Assembly (NCBI GenBank): GCA_035502095.1 | Contig: DATJUX010000022.1 | Coordinates: forward strand, 124,001-188,000 | DNA length: 64,000 nt | Direction of reading: 5' to 3' | DNA from: JAKANT01 sp035502095 | GTDB lineage: Bacteria; Pseudomonadota; Gammaproteobacteria; Burkholderiales; Burkholderiaceae_F | Shown here: positions 49,596 to 59,126 of the stretch, in pieces | Position numbering within the stretch: the stretch's first letter is position 1 | Layout: every line of letters begins with the position of its first letter | Made by a program: the position numbers and the translations under genes | The notes under the pieces: generated by a model | What the model was told of the DNA's origin: nothing | Database searches by the model: none | Seen by the model: the letters and a program-made list of their open reading frames with translations, nothing else

Positions 49596-50075
49596 ATGCC
49601 CATTTCGCCCCGCCTCGCCAGTTTCCTCAACGAGCGTCTCGCCCACTACGAAGTCTGCGAGCATGCGCATACGGAAACCAGCGCGCAGACCGCACGCCTT
49701 GCGCACGTTCCGCCGCAACACGTTGCCAAGTCGGTGATTCTCGAAGACGACGAGGGATGCGTGATGGCGGTGCTCCCGGCCGACCGGCGCGTGCATATCG
49801 GAGAGCTCGCGCGCGTGCTCGGCCGCCACAACCTGCACCTAAGCGACGAGGCGCGCGTGAAGCTGCTGTTCGACGATTGCGCGCCGGGCGCCGTGCCTGC
49901 GCTGGGCATGGCCTGGGGCATGGAGACCGTCGTCGACGCGACGCTCGAGATGGCGCCGGTGGTCTACGTCGAAGCGGGCGACCACGAGCAATTGGTCAAG
50001 CTGTCCCGTGACGACTTCAGTGAGCTGATGCGCGGTGCGCGGCGTGCCCACTTCGGGCACACGATGCACCATTGA
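49596..50075 (+). CDS. YbaK/prolyl-tRNA deacylase-type protein
   Basis: The 159-residue protein has the YbaK/aa-tRNA deacylase fold: HVPPQHVAKSVILEDDEGCV with the key Lys, VMAVLPADRRVHIGELARVL, and a C-terminal PVVYVEAGDHEQLVKLSRDD. Members clear mischarged Cys/Ala-tRNAPro, or act on other small substrates. The ATG at 49596 follows GGAG; an in-frame ATG at 49572 lacks one. The 211-bp gap before it holds no other gene. Confidence 0.88.
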   Translation: MPISPRLASFLNERLAHYEVCEHAHTETSAQTARLAHVPPQHVAKSVILEDDEGCVMAVLPADRRVHIGELARVLGRHNLHLSDEARVKLLFDDCAPGAVPALGMAWGMETVVDATLEMAPVVYVEAGDHEQLVKLSRDDFSELMRGARRAHFGHTMHH

Positions 50076-50332
50076 GCCGCAACCCGCAGGGAACTGCTCC
50101 TTGCGTTGCCGATGGAGGCACCACCGCCGCTCTGGCCGCCAGGATTGGCTCGATGCGCGCCCGCGTCGGCGCGAACCGCGGGTAACGGTGCGTTGCTCGC
50201 GCGTTGCACGGCCCGCAATGTCGCGCCTGAAGCGCGTGGCGAATCGTGCGGGCAGCGTTGGGCACCGGCACGCGCGCGGTAAGCGAAGGCGCGTGCGTAG
50301 AATCGGTTGGTGCTTCGCGACCACGACTCGCC

Positions 50333-51550
50333 ATGAACGCCCCCAACGGTGCAGCGGCGCGTGCCGCGCCCGCGGCCGAAACGCTGCGCCTGATCGACAG
50401 CCTGCTCGGGTTCCCGACCGTCAGTCGTGATTCGAATCTCGGTCTGATCGAGTTCGCCCGCGACCATCTGCGCAGGCTCGGCGCGAAGCCGCGGCTCGTC
50501 TACGACTCGAGCCGCCGCAAGGCGAATCTGTTTTGCTCGCTGGGTGACGAAGACGCGATGAAATCCGGCGGCCTCGTGCTGTCCGGTCACACCGACACCG
50601 TTCCCGTCGACGGACAGGAATGGAACACCGACCCGTTCAAGGCGACGCACGCGAACGGTCGCATCTACGCGCGCGGCAGCGCGGACATGAAGGGCTTCAT
50701 CGCGGTTGCGCTCGCTTGGGCGCCGCGGTTCCTGGCGGCGAGCGAACGGACTCCGGTTCACCTCTCGCTGACCTTCGACGAAGAAACCTCGTTCCTCGGC
50801 GTCAAGACGCTGCTCGCGGACCTTGCCGACCGCGGCGTCGAGCCCGCCGCCTGCCTGATCGGCGAGCCGACCGACATGCAGGTGATCGTCGCGCACAAGG
50901 GCAAGCGCGACTGGTGCTGCCGCGTGCGTGGCCGCGAGGCGCACTCTTCCTTGACACCGACCGGCGTCAATGCAATCGAGCACGCGGCGCAGATCATCAC
51001 GTTCATACGCGCGCTGGCGGACCGGCAGGCGCGTGAGGAAAAGCGCGACGCGCGCTTTGCCGTCCCTTACAGCACGTTGCAGACGGGACTGGTGCGTGGC
51101 GGCATCGCCGTCAACGTCGTGCCGCGGGAGTGCGAGTTCGACTTCGAACTGCGTAATACGCCGGCGACGTCGCCCGATGCCTTGTCCGGCGAGATCATCG
51201 CGTTCGCCGAGCGGGAGGTCCTGGCGAAGATGCGCGCCGTGGCTGCGGAAAGCTCGATCACGTTCCAGCCCGGCATGAGCCTGCCGGCGTTCGGGATCGC
51301 CGCCGATGCGCCGCTGGTCGAGTGGGCGCAGGACCTCGCCGAAACGCGCCACCTCGGGCCCGGTGCGGTCGGATTCGCGACCGAGGCCAGCATGTTCATG
51401 CAGGCCGGCATCCCCACCGTCGTGATCGGCCCGGGCTCGATCGAGCAGGCGCACAAGCCGAACGAATTCATCACCTACGACCAGGTGGCGGCGTGCGAAG
51501 CGCTGTTCGGCCGCTTGGTCGCCCGGCCGCTGCCTGCACTGCGCGGGTGA
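50333..51550 (+). CDS. argE: Acetylornithine deacetylase ArgE
   Basis: ArgE removes acetyl from N-acetylornithine in arginine synthesis. The 405-residue enzyme has the M20A pattern: LVLSGHTDTVPVDGQEWNTD, RIYARGSADMKGFIAVALAW, LTFDEETSFLGVKTLLADLA, LIGEPTDMQVIVAHKGKRDW, and the C-terminal IGPGSIEQAHKPNEFITYDQ. All metal-binding residues appear. The ATG at 50333 lacks a strong Shine-Dalgarno. The 257-bp gap 50076-50332 upstream holds nothing I can name. Confidence 0.92.
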   Translation: MNAPNGAAARAAPAAETLRLIDSLLGFPTVSRDSNLGLIEFARDHLRRLGAKPRLVYDSSRRKANLFCSLGDEDAMKSGGLVLSGHTDTVPVDGQEWNTDPFKATHANGRIYARGSADMKGFIAVALAWAPRFLAASERTPVHLSLTFDEETSFLGVKTLLADLADRGVEPAACLIGEPTDMQVIVAHKGKRDWCCRVRGREAHSSLTPTGVNAIEHAAQIITFIRALADRQAREEKRDARFAVPYSTLQTGLVRGGIAVNVVPRECEFDFELRNTPATSPDALSGEIIAFAEREVLAKMRAVAAESSITFQPGMSLPAFGIAADAPLVEWAQDLAETRHLGPGAVGFATEASMFMQAGIPTVVIGPGSIEQAHKPNEFITYDQVAACEALFGRLVARPLPALRG

Positions 51551-51736
51551 CCCGGGTCATCGAACGGGCGGTCGCAACGCGTGCGAGCCGCCGGTTCGAA
51601 GCGGCGCTTGCGAGGGATGCAAGCGCCGCACCCCCCGCGGTGGTCAGGCGACCGGGCCCGCGAGCGACTCTTTCGGGGGCAGCGGCTGCGGATTGAACGC
51701 GGCCGAGCCCGAAAACGCGCCGCGCAACCGAACCGC

Positions 51737-52130
51737 TCACTCCTGCAGCGTCGCGAGGAGAAAGGCGCGCGCCTTCTCCCACTGGCGTCGCACCGTGCGC
51801 CCGGACGAACCGAGCAACGCGGCCACTTCGGCTTCGCTGTAGCCCGAGAAATAACGCATCGTCGCCCGCGAGCGTGCGATGGAGCCGATGCACTGTGGTG
51901 CCGCGCGCCGCGGCGAGCGAGCCATCGATCACGGTGCTCGGGCGCGCGACGTCGGCGCTCACGATCGCCTCCTCGAGTTGCGCGACCGACGGTACCTTGA
52001 GCAGGTAGGGACGTCGGCCTGCGAGCAACTCGAACAACACGACGCCGAGCGGGTACACGTCGGTCGCCGTCGTGAGGGGCTCGCCGAACACCTGCTCCGG
52101 GCTTGCGTAGTCCGGCGTCAGACTGTAGAG
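51737..52130 (-). pseudogene. Fused remnants of a Ser/Thr kinase and an ECF sigma factor
   Basis: The part at about 51914-52130 encodes a kinase segment (LTPDYASPEQVFGEPLTTAT, DVYPLGVVLFELLAGRRPYL) including the activation-loop end of a Hanks-type kinase. The part at about 51737-51868, in another frame, encodes region 4 of an ECF sigma factor (MRYFSGYSEAEVAALLGSSG, RTVRRQWEKARAFLLATLQE) up to its natural stop. In working pairs the sigma gene comes first and the kinase follows; here the order is reversed and both are truncated. The gap 51551-51736 has nothing else. Confidence 0.7.
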
Positions 52131-52166
52131 ACGCGGTCGTACAGGGTGCAAGCGAAAGATCCGCCG

Positions 52167-54275
52167 ATGCTAGGATTCAAGCAAATGCCGCCGCGCGACT
52201 CAGAGGATCCGTCCACGCAGATCGTGCGGGCTGCGTGTCCGCACGATTGTCCCGACACCTGCGCGATGCTCGTCACGGTGCGCAAAGAGGGCGATCGCAG
52301 GGTCGCGATCAGGATCGCCGGCGATCCCGAGCACCCGACCACGCGCGGCACGCTCTGCACCAAGGTCAGCCGCTACCTCGAACGTACCTATCACCCCGAT
52401 CGCCTGCTCTATCCCATGCGGCGCGTCGGGAAAAAGGGCGAAGGACATTTCGAGCGCGTAAGTTGGGATGCGGCGCTCGCCGCCATCGGCGCGCGCTTGC
52501 AGGCCATCGCCGCAGTCGATCCGCAACGCATCGTGCCGTACTCCTACGCCGGCACGATGGGACTCGTGCAGGGCGAGTCGATGGCGGCGCGATTCTTCAA
52601 CAAGCTGGGCGCGAGCCTGCTCGACCGCACCATCTGCTCCTCCGCCGGAGGCGAGGCGCTCGCCTACACGCTCGGCACCCGGACCGGCCCGGCGATGGAG
52701 GCCTTTGCCGACAGCCGGCTCATCATCTTCTGGGGCGCCAACGCCATCGCGTCGAACCTGCACCTGTGGTCGTTCGCGCAGGAGGCCAAGCGCAACGGCG
52801 CCAAGCTGATCGCGATCGACCCGTACCGCTCGCTCACTGCCGAGAAGTGTCACCAGCACATCGCGCCGCTGCCAGGCACCGATGCCGCCCTGGCGCTCGG
52901 GGTGATGCACGTTCTGATACGCGAAGGCTGGCTCGACCGCGACTACATCGACCGGTACACGGTGGGCTTCGAGGCGCTTGCCGCACGGGCGCGCGAATTC
53001 GATCCGCCGCGGGTCGCGTCGATCTGCGACATCGAGGCGTCGGCGGTCGAGGGACTGGCGCGCGACTACTGGGAACTGCGTCCGGCCGGCATCCGCCTGA
53101 ACTACGGAATGCAGCGCGCGCACGGCGGCGGCAACGCGGTGCGCGCGATCGCGGCGCTGCCCGCACTCGCGGGGCACTGGCGCGACCCGGCGGGCGGCGT
53201 GCTGCTGTCGTCGAGCGGCCTGTTCGCCAAGGATCTCGGCGCGCTCCAGCATCCGGAACTGCTCGCCGGCCGCACGCCGCGGACGATCAACATGAGCACC
53301 ATCGGCGACGCGCTGCGGTCGGCGCGGCCGCCGATCGATGCGCTGATCGTCTACAACAGCAACCCGGTGGCGGTTGCGCCCGACTCGCGCAAGGTGGCGT
53401 CGGGTTTCGCGCGCGAGGACCTGTTCACCGTCGTGCTCGAGCACTTCCAGACCGATACGGCCGATTACGCCGACTACGTGCTGCCGGCGACGACGCAGCT
53501 CGAGCACGTCGATGTGCATGGCGCGTACGGTCACCTCTACGTGGTCGCGAACCAAGCCGCGATCGAGCCGGTGGGCGAGGCACTGCCGAATACCGAAATT
53601 TTCCGGCGCATGGCCGCGAGCATGGGGTTCACCGAGGCCTGTTTTGCCGAGAGCGACGACGAGATCGCCGCCCAAGCGTTTCCCCGCTGCGGTGCGACGT
53701 CGAACTATGACTGGGCGCACCTCAAGGAAACCGGCTGGCAACGCCTCGAGGTGCCGCAGCGCTATGCGCCATTTGCCGCCGGCGGGTTTCCCACGCCGTC
53801 CGGAAAGTGCGAGTTCCATTCCGAGCAGCTCGCGCGCCTTGGCGCGGACCCGCTGCCTGCGTACGTTCCTCCCTACGAGGGCCCGACCAGCAACCGGGAA
53901 CTCGCGCGCCGCTATCCGCTGGCGATGATCTCGCCGCCGGCACGCAACTTCCTCAATTCGTCGTTCGTGAACGTGCGCAGCCTGCGCGATACCGAGCAGG
54001 AGCCTTCGCTCGAGATGCATCCGGTCGATGCTTTTGCGCGCGGCATCGCCGATGGCGACCGCATCCGCGTGTTCAACGACCGGGGCGAACTCGAACTCGC
54101 CGTGCGTGTCACGGACCGGGCGCGGCCCGGCGTGGTCGTCGGCCTTTCGATCTGGTGGAAGAAGCTCGCGCGCGATGGCAAGAACGCCAACGAACTCACG
54201 AGCCAGCGGCTGACCGATTTCGGCCGCGGGCCGACCTTCTACGATTGCCTGGTGCAGGTCGAGCGCGCGGCCTAG
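52167..54275 (+). CDS. Molybdopterin-containing oxidoreductase
   Basis: The 702-residue protein belongs to the DMSO-reductase superfamily. An N-terminal [4Fe-4S] binding motif CPHDCPDTCAM, with a fourth Cys in RGTLCTKVSRYLERTY, precedes the molybdopterin domains (PYSYAGTMGLVQGESMAARF, DSRLIIFWGANAIASNLHLW, IDALIVYNSNPVAVAPDSRK) and a C-terminal dinucleotide-binding domain (SPPARNFLNSSFVNVRSL). No twin-Arg signal is seen, so it is probably cytoplasmic. It has no subunit partner nearby. The substrate is unknown. The start is 52167 or the ATG at 52185; neither has a strong ribosome site. Confidence 0.9.
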   Translation: MLGFKQMPPRDSEDPSTQIVRAACPHDCPDTCAMLVTVRKEGDRRVAIRIAGDPEHPTTRGTLCTKVSRYLERTYHPDRLLYPMRRVGKKGEGHFERVSWDAALAAIGARLQAIAAVDPQRIVPYSYAGTMGLVQGESMAARFFNKLGASLLDRTICSSAGGEALAYTLGTRTGPAMEAFADSRLIIFWGANAIASNLHLWSFAQEAKRNGAKLIAIDPYRSLTAEKCHQHIAPLPGTDAALALGVMHVLIREGWLDRDYIDRYTVGFEALAARAREFDPPRVASICDIEASAVEGLARDYWELRPAGIRLNYGMQRAHGGGNAVRAIAALPALAGHWRDPAGGVLLSSSGLFAKDLGALQHPELLAGRTPRTINMSTIGDALRSARPPIDALIVYNSNPVAVAPDSRKVASGFAREDLFTVVLEHFQTDTADYADYVLPATTQLEHVDVHGAYGHLYVVANQAAIEPVGEALPNTEIFRRMAASMGFTEACFAESDDEIAAQAFPRCGATSNYDWAHLKETGWQRLEVPQRYAPFAAGGFPTPSGKCEFHSEQLARLGADPLPAYVPPYEGPTSNRELARRYPLAMISPPARNFLNSSFVNVRSLRDTEQEPSLEMHPVDAFARGIADGDRIRVFNDRGELELAVRVTDRARPGVVVGLSIWWKKLARDGKNANELTSQRLTDFGRGPTFYDCLVQVERAA

Positions 54276-54290
54276 CGGCGCCGGCGGTGC

Positions 54291-54452
54291 TCAGGCGCTG
54301 GTGCGAATCAGCTGGCCGGGCCGGCGGCGGATTGCCGGGGCAGCCTGGGCCGGCTGCTGACGGGTTTGCCCTTGATTTTGCTCGGACTTCGGCGCCAGCA
54401 TCCAAAGACGGCTGGTGATCGGGGCGATACGAGCTTGCAGTTCCTGATCCAT
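54291..54452 (-). CDS. Small hypothetical protein (53 residues)
   Basis: A short frame begins MDQELQARIAPITSRLWMLA and ends RRRPGQLIRTSA, with a Gln-rich centre. The codons mix GC and AT at third positions, about 70 percent GC, lower than neighbours. The upstream region is AT-rich and holds an inverted repeat, which favours a real promoter. It is convergent with the molybdopterin gene, 15 bp from its stop. I do not recognise the family; a chance frame is possible. Confidence 0.4.
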   Translation of the reverse strand: MDQELQARIAPITSRLWMLAPKSEQNQGQTRQQPAQAAPAIRRRPGQLIRTSA

Positions 54453-54485
54453 GGCGACCCCGCGTGGTGCGTTGTAAGAGATGCG

Positions 54486-54502
54486 CCTACTTTACTTGTA
54501 GG
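54486..54502. promoter_or_regulatory. Inverted repeat CCTAC-N7-GTAGG in an AT-rich gap
   Basis: CCTACTTTACTTGTAGG lies in the AT-rich stretch 54470-54520 between the small ORF (start 54452) and the ligase gene (start 54630). On the minus strand it is preceded by TTAGGAATTTGCCCTA, which contains a second, imperfect TAGG/CCTA pair. Such paired arms suit a LuxR/NarL-type response regulator. Inference only. Confidence 0.4.
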
Positions 54503-54629
54503 GCAAATTCCTAATCCATCGAAAAGACGCCATAACACCGGTTCGTTCACAACCCGAGCACCCACATCGCGGTCATTGGGAATCGATCCGGCCGGCAGCG
54601 CTGACGACAATTAGAGACGAAGGTAGGCA

Positions 54630-56084
54630 GTGACATCCCGGGACAAGAAAGGGCAGGCGCACATGTACTCGGGCCCGGAGCCGCCGCACGACGAGGTCGC
54701 CGCGTCCTTCACCGCGGCCCGTTCGCTCGGTGCAGCTTTCGATGTCTGGCTCTCCGGCTGGCAATCATCGGCGACGATCATTCACAAGTCCGAGGCGCGC
54801 CTGCGTTCGCTGCTGGAGCTGGCGCGCACCCAGGCTCCGCTTTACCGTCGTCTCTATCGCGACGTCGCGGCGCATGCGACACCAAGGCTGGCCGACCTGC
54901 CGGTGGTCACGAAGCGCATGCTGATGGACGACCTCGCGGGCAGTCTCACGGTCGGCGACCTGTCCCGCGCGGAGATCGACCATTTCATCGCCGCCGAGCC
55001 CGTCGGCGGATTGTTGCGCGGCCGTTACGCGGTGTGGACCACGTCCGGCACGACCGGGGCACCGGGAATCTTCCTGCACGATCGCGATGCGCTCGCCCTG
55101 TACGACGCTCTCGAGATGTTCCGCTTCCGCGGTCCTGCGGCGCCGTTCGAACTGGCCGCGCGCCTGCTGTCCGGCGAGCGGTTTGCGATGGTTGCGGCGA
55201 CCGGCGGCCATTTCGCGGGCGCAGCGATGGTCGAACGCCTGCGGCGCATGTATCCCTGGCTGGCCGGCAACGTGCGCGTGTTCTCGCTGTTGCAGCCGCT
55301 TGCCGAACTCGTCCAGGAGCTCAACGCATTCGGCCCGACGCTGCTCGCCACCTACCCGACCGCGGCCGACCTGCTGGCCGCGGAACGGGAAGCCGGACGC
55401 CTCGCGATCGAACCCAGGGAAATCTGGACCGGCGGCGAATGCCTGTGCTCGCCCGTGCGTGCGCATCTGCGGCGCGCCTTCGATTGCCGTGTGCGCAACA
55501 GCTACGGCGCGTCGGAATTCCTCTCGATCGCCGCCGAGTGCAGCCACGGCGCGATGCACTTGAACGCCGACTGGGTCATCCTCGAGCCGGTCGATGCGGA
55601 CTATCGCGTGCTCGATCCCGGGGAGACATCGGCCACGGTCCTGCTGACCAATCTCGCGAACGGGATCCAGCCGCTGATCCGGTACGACCTGGGCGATTCG
55701 ATCACCCTCCTGCCGGCGCCGTGCGGATGCGGCAATCCGCTTCCGGCCATGCGCGTTGAAGGCCGCCACGACGACGCGGTGGCGCTGCTGGCGCCGGACG
55801 GCAGGTCGGTCACGCTGCTTCCGCTCGTGCTCGAGACCGTGCTCGAGGAAGATGCGCACGTGCATGACTTCCAGCTGGTCCAGCGCGGATCGGATCGGCT
55901 GGTGCTCAGGCTCGGTGGCGATGCAGCCGCCGCGGCGCCCCGTGCCCGCGCCGTGCTCGAGGACTACTTGCGCAACAACGGGCTCGCCAATACGCGCCTC
56001 GAAGTTGCGCCGGAACCGCCGCAGCGCGAGGCGGCAAGCGGCAAGCTGCGCCGAGTCATCTGCGCGGAGGCCCGTCGTCCCTAG
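54630..56084 (+). CDS. PaaK/CapK-like adenylate-forming enzyme
   Basis: The 484-residue protein resembles phenylacetate-CoA ligase-type adenylating enzymes. It has LLELARTQAPLYRRLYRDVA at the start, a phosphate-binding loop VWTTSGTTGAPGIFLHD, RNSYGASEFLSIAAECSHG (A5-like motif) and IQPLIRYDLGDSITLL (A7-like). The C-terminal small domain is short and ends ASGKLRRVICAE with the catalytic Lys candidate. The acid substrate is unknown. The start is GTG at 54630, with AAGG upstream; ATG at 54663 is a good alternative that skips a basic leader. Confidence 0.85.
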   Translation: MTSRDKKGQAHMYSGPEPPHDEVAASFTAARSLGAAFDVWLSGWQSSATIIHKSEARLRSLLELARTQAPLYRRLYRDVAAHATPRLADLPVVTKRMLMDDLAGSLTVGDLSRAEIDHFIAAEPVGGLLRGRYAVWTTSGTTGAPGIFLHDRDALALYDALEMFRFRGPAAPFELAARLLSGERFAMVAATGGHFAGAAMVERLRRMYPWLAGNVRVFSLLQPLAELVQELNAFGPTLLATYPTAADLLAAEREAGRLAIEPREIWTGGECLCSPVRAHLRRAFDCRVRNSYGASEFLSIAAECSHGAMHLNADWVILEPVDADYRVLDPGETSATVLLTNLANGIQPLIRYDLGDSITLLPAPCGCGNPLPAMRVEGRHDDAVALLAPDGRSVTLLPLVLETVLEEDAHVHDFQLVQRGSDRLVLRLGGDAAAAAPRARAVLEDYLRNNGLANTRLEVAPEPPQREAASGKLRRVICAEARRP

Positions 56085-56120
56085 CGTCTCCGACCGCATC
56101 GATCGGGCACAATCGCTGCC

Positions 56121-57227
56121 GTGGTCCAAAGGTCAGCGCAACCCGCTCTCTTCCTTTTGCGGATCGTGCGCCGGCGCTGGATCCTGGGCGCCGCGCTGGT
56201 CGCCTCGGTCGTCGGTTGTGCAAGCTGTTCGACCATGGGTTACTACGCCCAGGCGGTGCACGGTCAATTCGCGCTGCTCGCCGCAGCGAAGGCGATTCCC
56301 ACCTGGCTCGACGATCCCGCGACCCCGGAAGACCTGAAGCGCCGCCTGCTGCGCGCGCAGAAGATACGTGCGTTCGCTTCGGAGAAGCTCGGCCTTCCCG
56401 ACAATCGAAGCTACACCGAATACGCCGATCTGCATCGCCCGGCGGCAGTGTGGAACGTCTTCGCGGCCCCGGAACTCTCGCTGCAGCTGAAGACATGGTG
56501 CTACCCGTTCTTCGGCTGTGCCGGCTACCGCGGATACTTCGACAAGGCGGACGCGGAGCAACTCGCGGGCGAACTGCGCACGGAAGGCTACGAGGTCAAC
56601 GTCGCGCCGGTGCCCGCATACTCGACCCTCGGCTGGTTCGACGATCCGATTCTGAACACCTTCATCAACCAGGGCGAAGCGGAACTCGCGCGGCTGATCT
56701 TTCACGAACTCGCGCACCAGCTCCTGTACGTCAAGGACGACACGGAGTTCAACGAGAGCTTCGCGACCACTGTCGAGCGGGTCGGGGTGCAGCGCTGGCT
56801 CGCCGCCGAGAGCGACGCGACGACGCGCGATGCCTATGCAGTGCAGGAGCAGCGCCGCGCGGATTTCCTGGCGTTGCTGCGCGAGCACCGCGATCTGCTG
56901 GCCGCCGCCTACGCAAGCCCAGTGGACGATGCGACCAAACGTGAGCGCAAGCGCGACATCTTCGCGCACCTGCAGACCGCCTACGTCCGGCTCAGGACCG
57001 AACGCTGGGGTAGCTGGGGCGGTTACGACCGCTACTTCGCCCAGCCGCTGAACAACGCGCACCTCGCGGCCATCGCCGCCTACAACGACCTGGTGCCCAA
57101 CTTCATGGCGTTGCTGCACGCCGAAGGCGACGACCTGCCGCGCTTCTATGCGCGCGTCAGGAAGCTGGCGCAGGAGGATCGTGAACAGCGCACCCGGGAC
57201 CTGCAGGCTGCGCTCGCCCCGGAATGA
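56121..57227 (+). CDS. Putative zinc aminopeptidase lipoprotein (PF10023-like)
   Basis: The 368-residue protein has a basic N-terminus, a hydrophobic segment and a possible lipobox (ASVVGCASCS). The body matches the putative aminopeptidase family: IRAFASEKLGLPDNRSYTEY, YRGYFDKADAEQLAGELRTE, and the zinc motif LIFHELAHQLLYVKDDTEFN followed by ESFATTVERVG (third ligand Glu). It should act in the periplasm. The start is a GTG at 56121. The family is conserved in betaproteobacteria, but its natural substrate is not known to me. Confidence 0.85.
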   Translation: MVQRSAQPALFLLRIVRRRWILGAALVASVVGCASCSTMGYYAQAVHGQFALLAAAKAIPTWLDDPATPEDLKRRLLRAQKIRAFASEKLGLPDNRSYTEYADLHRPAAVWNVFAAPELSLQLKTWCYPFFGCAGYRGYFDKADAEQLAGELRTEGYEVNVAPVPAYSTLGWFDDPILNTFINQGEAELARLIFHELAHQLLYVKDDTEFNESFATTVERVGVQRWLAAESDATTRDAYAVQEQRRADFLALLREHRDLLAAAYASPVDDATKRERKRDIFAHLQTAYVRLRTERWGSWGGYDRYFAQPLNNAHLAAIAAYNDLVPNFMALLHAEGDDLPRFYARVRKLAQEDREQRTRDLQAALAPE

Positions 57228-57376
57228 ACGCGCGCGTTTGGCGCGCCACGGGAAAGTCCGAGCCGCAGCGCTGCGCGACGCCGTCGACGCCCCGCCGCTA
57301 TGATTGACTGCAAACGTGCGCCGGGCGCCACCGGCCGCGCGATCCGAAGACCAAGACCAGGGGCGAGGAGACAGGC

Positions 57377-59077
57377 ATGAGCACGTACGGCGGCGTTGTC
57401 GAGCGGTTCTGGCTGCGCAGCTACCCTGCGAGCGTTCCCCCCGATATCGACTACCACCAGTACCGGTCGCTGGTCCAACTGCTCGAGGAATCGTTTCGCA
57501 AGCACGGCGCGGCGGCGGCGTTCTCGACCATGGGCACCGACATGACATACCGCGAGCTCGACGAGCGTTCGGCCGCGATCGCCGCGTGGCTGCAGGCGCG
57601 TGGACTGGGCAAGGGCAAGCGTGTCGCGATCATGATGCCGAACGTCCTGCCTTATCCCGTCGTGCTCGCAGGCGTGCTGCGCGCGGGGGCCACTGTCGTC
57701 AACGTGAATCCGCTCTACACGCCGCGCGAACTCGAGCACCAGCTCAAGGACTCGGAATCGGAGGCGATCTTCATCCTGGAGAACTTCGCCACCACGCTGC
57801 AGCAGGTGCTGGAAAGGGTGCCGACCAGGACGATCGTCGTCTGTTCGATGGGCGATCTGCTCGGCTTCGCGAAGGGCCTGCTGGTCAACTTCGTCGTGCG
57901 CAACCTTAAGAAGATGGTGCCCGCATTCACGCTGCCGAACGCGCGTCGATTCGCCGACGTGCTGGAGGAGGGCACGCGCTTGCAGGCGAAGGCAGTCGAC
58001 CTGACGCACGAGGACGTGGCGTTCCTGCAGTACACCGGCGGCACGACCGGTGTCTCGAAGGGAGCGACGCTGCTGCACCGGAACATCATCGCCAACGTGC
58101 TGCAATCGGAGGCCTGGAATCAGCCCGCGATGGCGCGGCTGCCGCCCGGCCGGCAGCCCGCGACGGTGGTCGCGTTGCCGCTCTACCACATCTTCGCGCT
58201 CACCGCGTGCGCGCTGCTCGGGTTGCGCGTCGGCGCGAAGATGGTGCTGATTCCCAATCCGCGCGACATCCCCGCGGTCGTCAAGGAGCTGCAGCGGCAC
58301 AAGATCACGACGTTTCCGGCCGTCAACACGCTGTTCAACGCGCTGCTGAACAACGAGGAGTTTCGCAAGCTCGATTTCAGCAGCCTGCTGATTTCCGTCG
58401 GCGGCGGCATGGCGGTGCAGGAAGCAGTGGCGCAGAAATGGCTGCAACTCACCAACTGCCCGATCTGCGAGGGCTACGGGCTGTCCGAGACCTCGCCCTC
58501 GGCGACGTGCAACCCGACCGATACGCGCGCATTTACCGGGACGATCGGGCTGCCGCTGTCGTCGACGGATGTGGCGATCCTCGACGACAACGGCATGCAC
58601 CTGCCGGTCGGTGCGGTCGGGGAAATCGCGCTGCGCGGCCCGCAGGTGATGGCCGGATACTGGAAGCGGCCGGACGAGACCGCGAAGGTCATGACGCCCG
58701 ACAACTTCTTTCGCACGGGCGACATCGGCGTGATGGACGAACGCGGCTACACCAAGATCGTCGATCGCAAGAAGGACATGATTCTGGTCTCGGGCTTCAA
58801 CGTCTATCCGAACGAGATCGAAGGCGTGGTCGCGATGCATCCGGGCGTGCTGGAGGTTGCGGCGGTCGGCGTGCCCGACGAGCACTCCGGCGAGGCGGTC
58901 AAGCTGTTCGTGGTCAAGAAGGATCCCGCGCTTACCGAGCGCGACCTGATCGACTACTGCAAGGAACAACTGACCGGCTACAAGAGGCCCAAATACGTCG
59001 AGTTCAAGCCCGACCTGCCGAAGACCAACGTCGGCAAGATCCTGCGCCGCGAGTTGCGCGACAGGAAAGCGGCGTAG
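57377..59077 (+). CDS. fadD: Long-chain acyl-CoA synthetase FadD
   Basis: FadD activates fatty acids to CoA esters at the inner membrane. The 566 residues carry AMP-binding motifs: FLQYTGGTTGVSKGATLLHR (P-loop), LPLYHIFALTACALLG, EGYGLSETSPSATCNPT, GYWKRPDETAKVMTPDNFFR, TGDIGVMDERGYTKIVDRKK and the C-terminal Lys in PKTNVGKILRREL. Length and motif order match E. coli FadD. The 149-bp gap upstream has no visible FadR-type site. Confidence 0.93.
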   Translation: MSTYGGVVERFWLRSYPASVPPDIDYHQYRSLVQLLEESFRKHGAAAAFSTMGTDMTYRELDERSAAIAAWLQARGLGKGKRVAIMMPNVLPYPVVLAGVLRAGATVVNVNPLYTPRELEHQLKDSESEAIFILENFATTLQQVLERVPTRTIVVCSMGDLLGFAKGLLVNFVVRNLKKMVPAFTLPNARRFADVLEEGTRLQAKAVDLTHEDVAFLQYTGGTTGVSKGATLLHRNIIANVLQSEAWNQPAMARLPPGRQPATVVALPLYHIFALTACALLGLRVGAKMVLIPNPRDIPAVVKELQRHKITTFPAVNTLFNALLNNEEFRKLDFSSLLISVGGGMAVQEAVAQKWLQLTNCPICEGYGLSETSPSATCNPTDTRAFTGTIGLPLSSTDVAILDDNGMHLPVGAVGEIALRGPQVMAGYWKRPDETAKVMTPDNFFRTGDIGVMDERGYTKIVDRKKDMILVSGFNVYPNEIEGVVAMHPGVLEVAAVGVPDEHSGEAVKLFVVKKDPALTERDLIDYCKEQLTGYKRPKYVEFKPDLPKTNVGKILRRELRDRKAA

Positions 59078-59126
59078 AAGGCACGAGGCATCGAGACTGC
59101 GGCGCCTGCCGCGAGAGGACAGCGGC

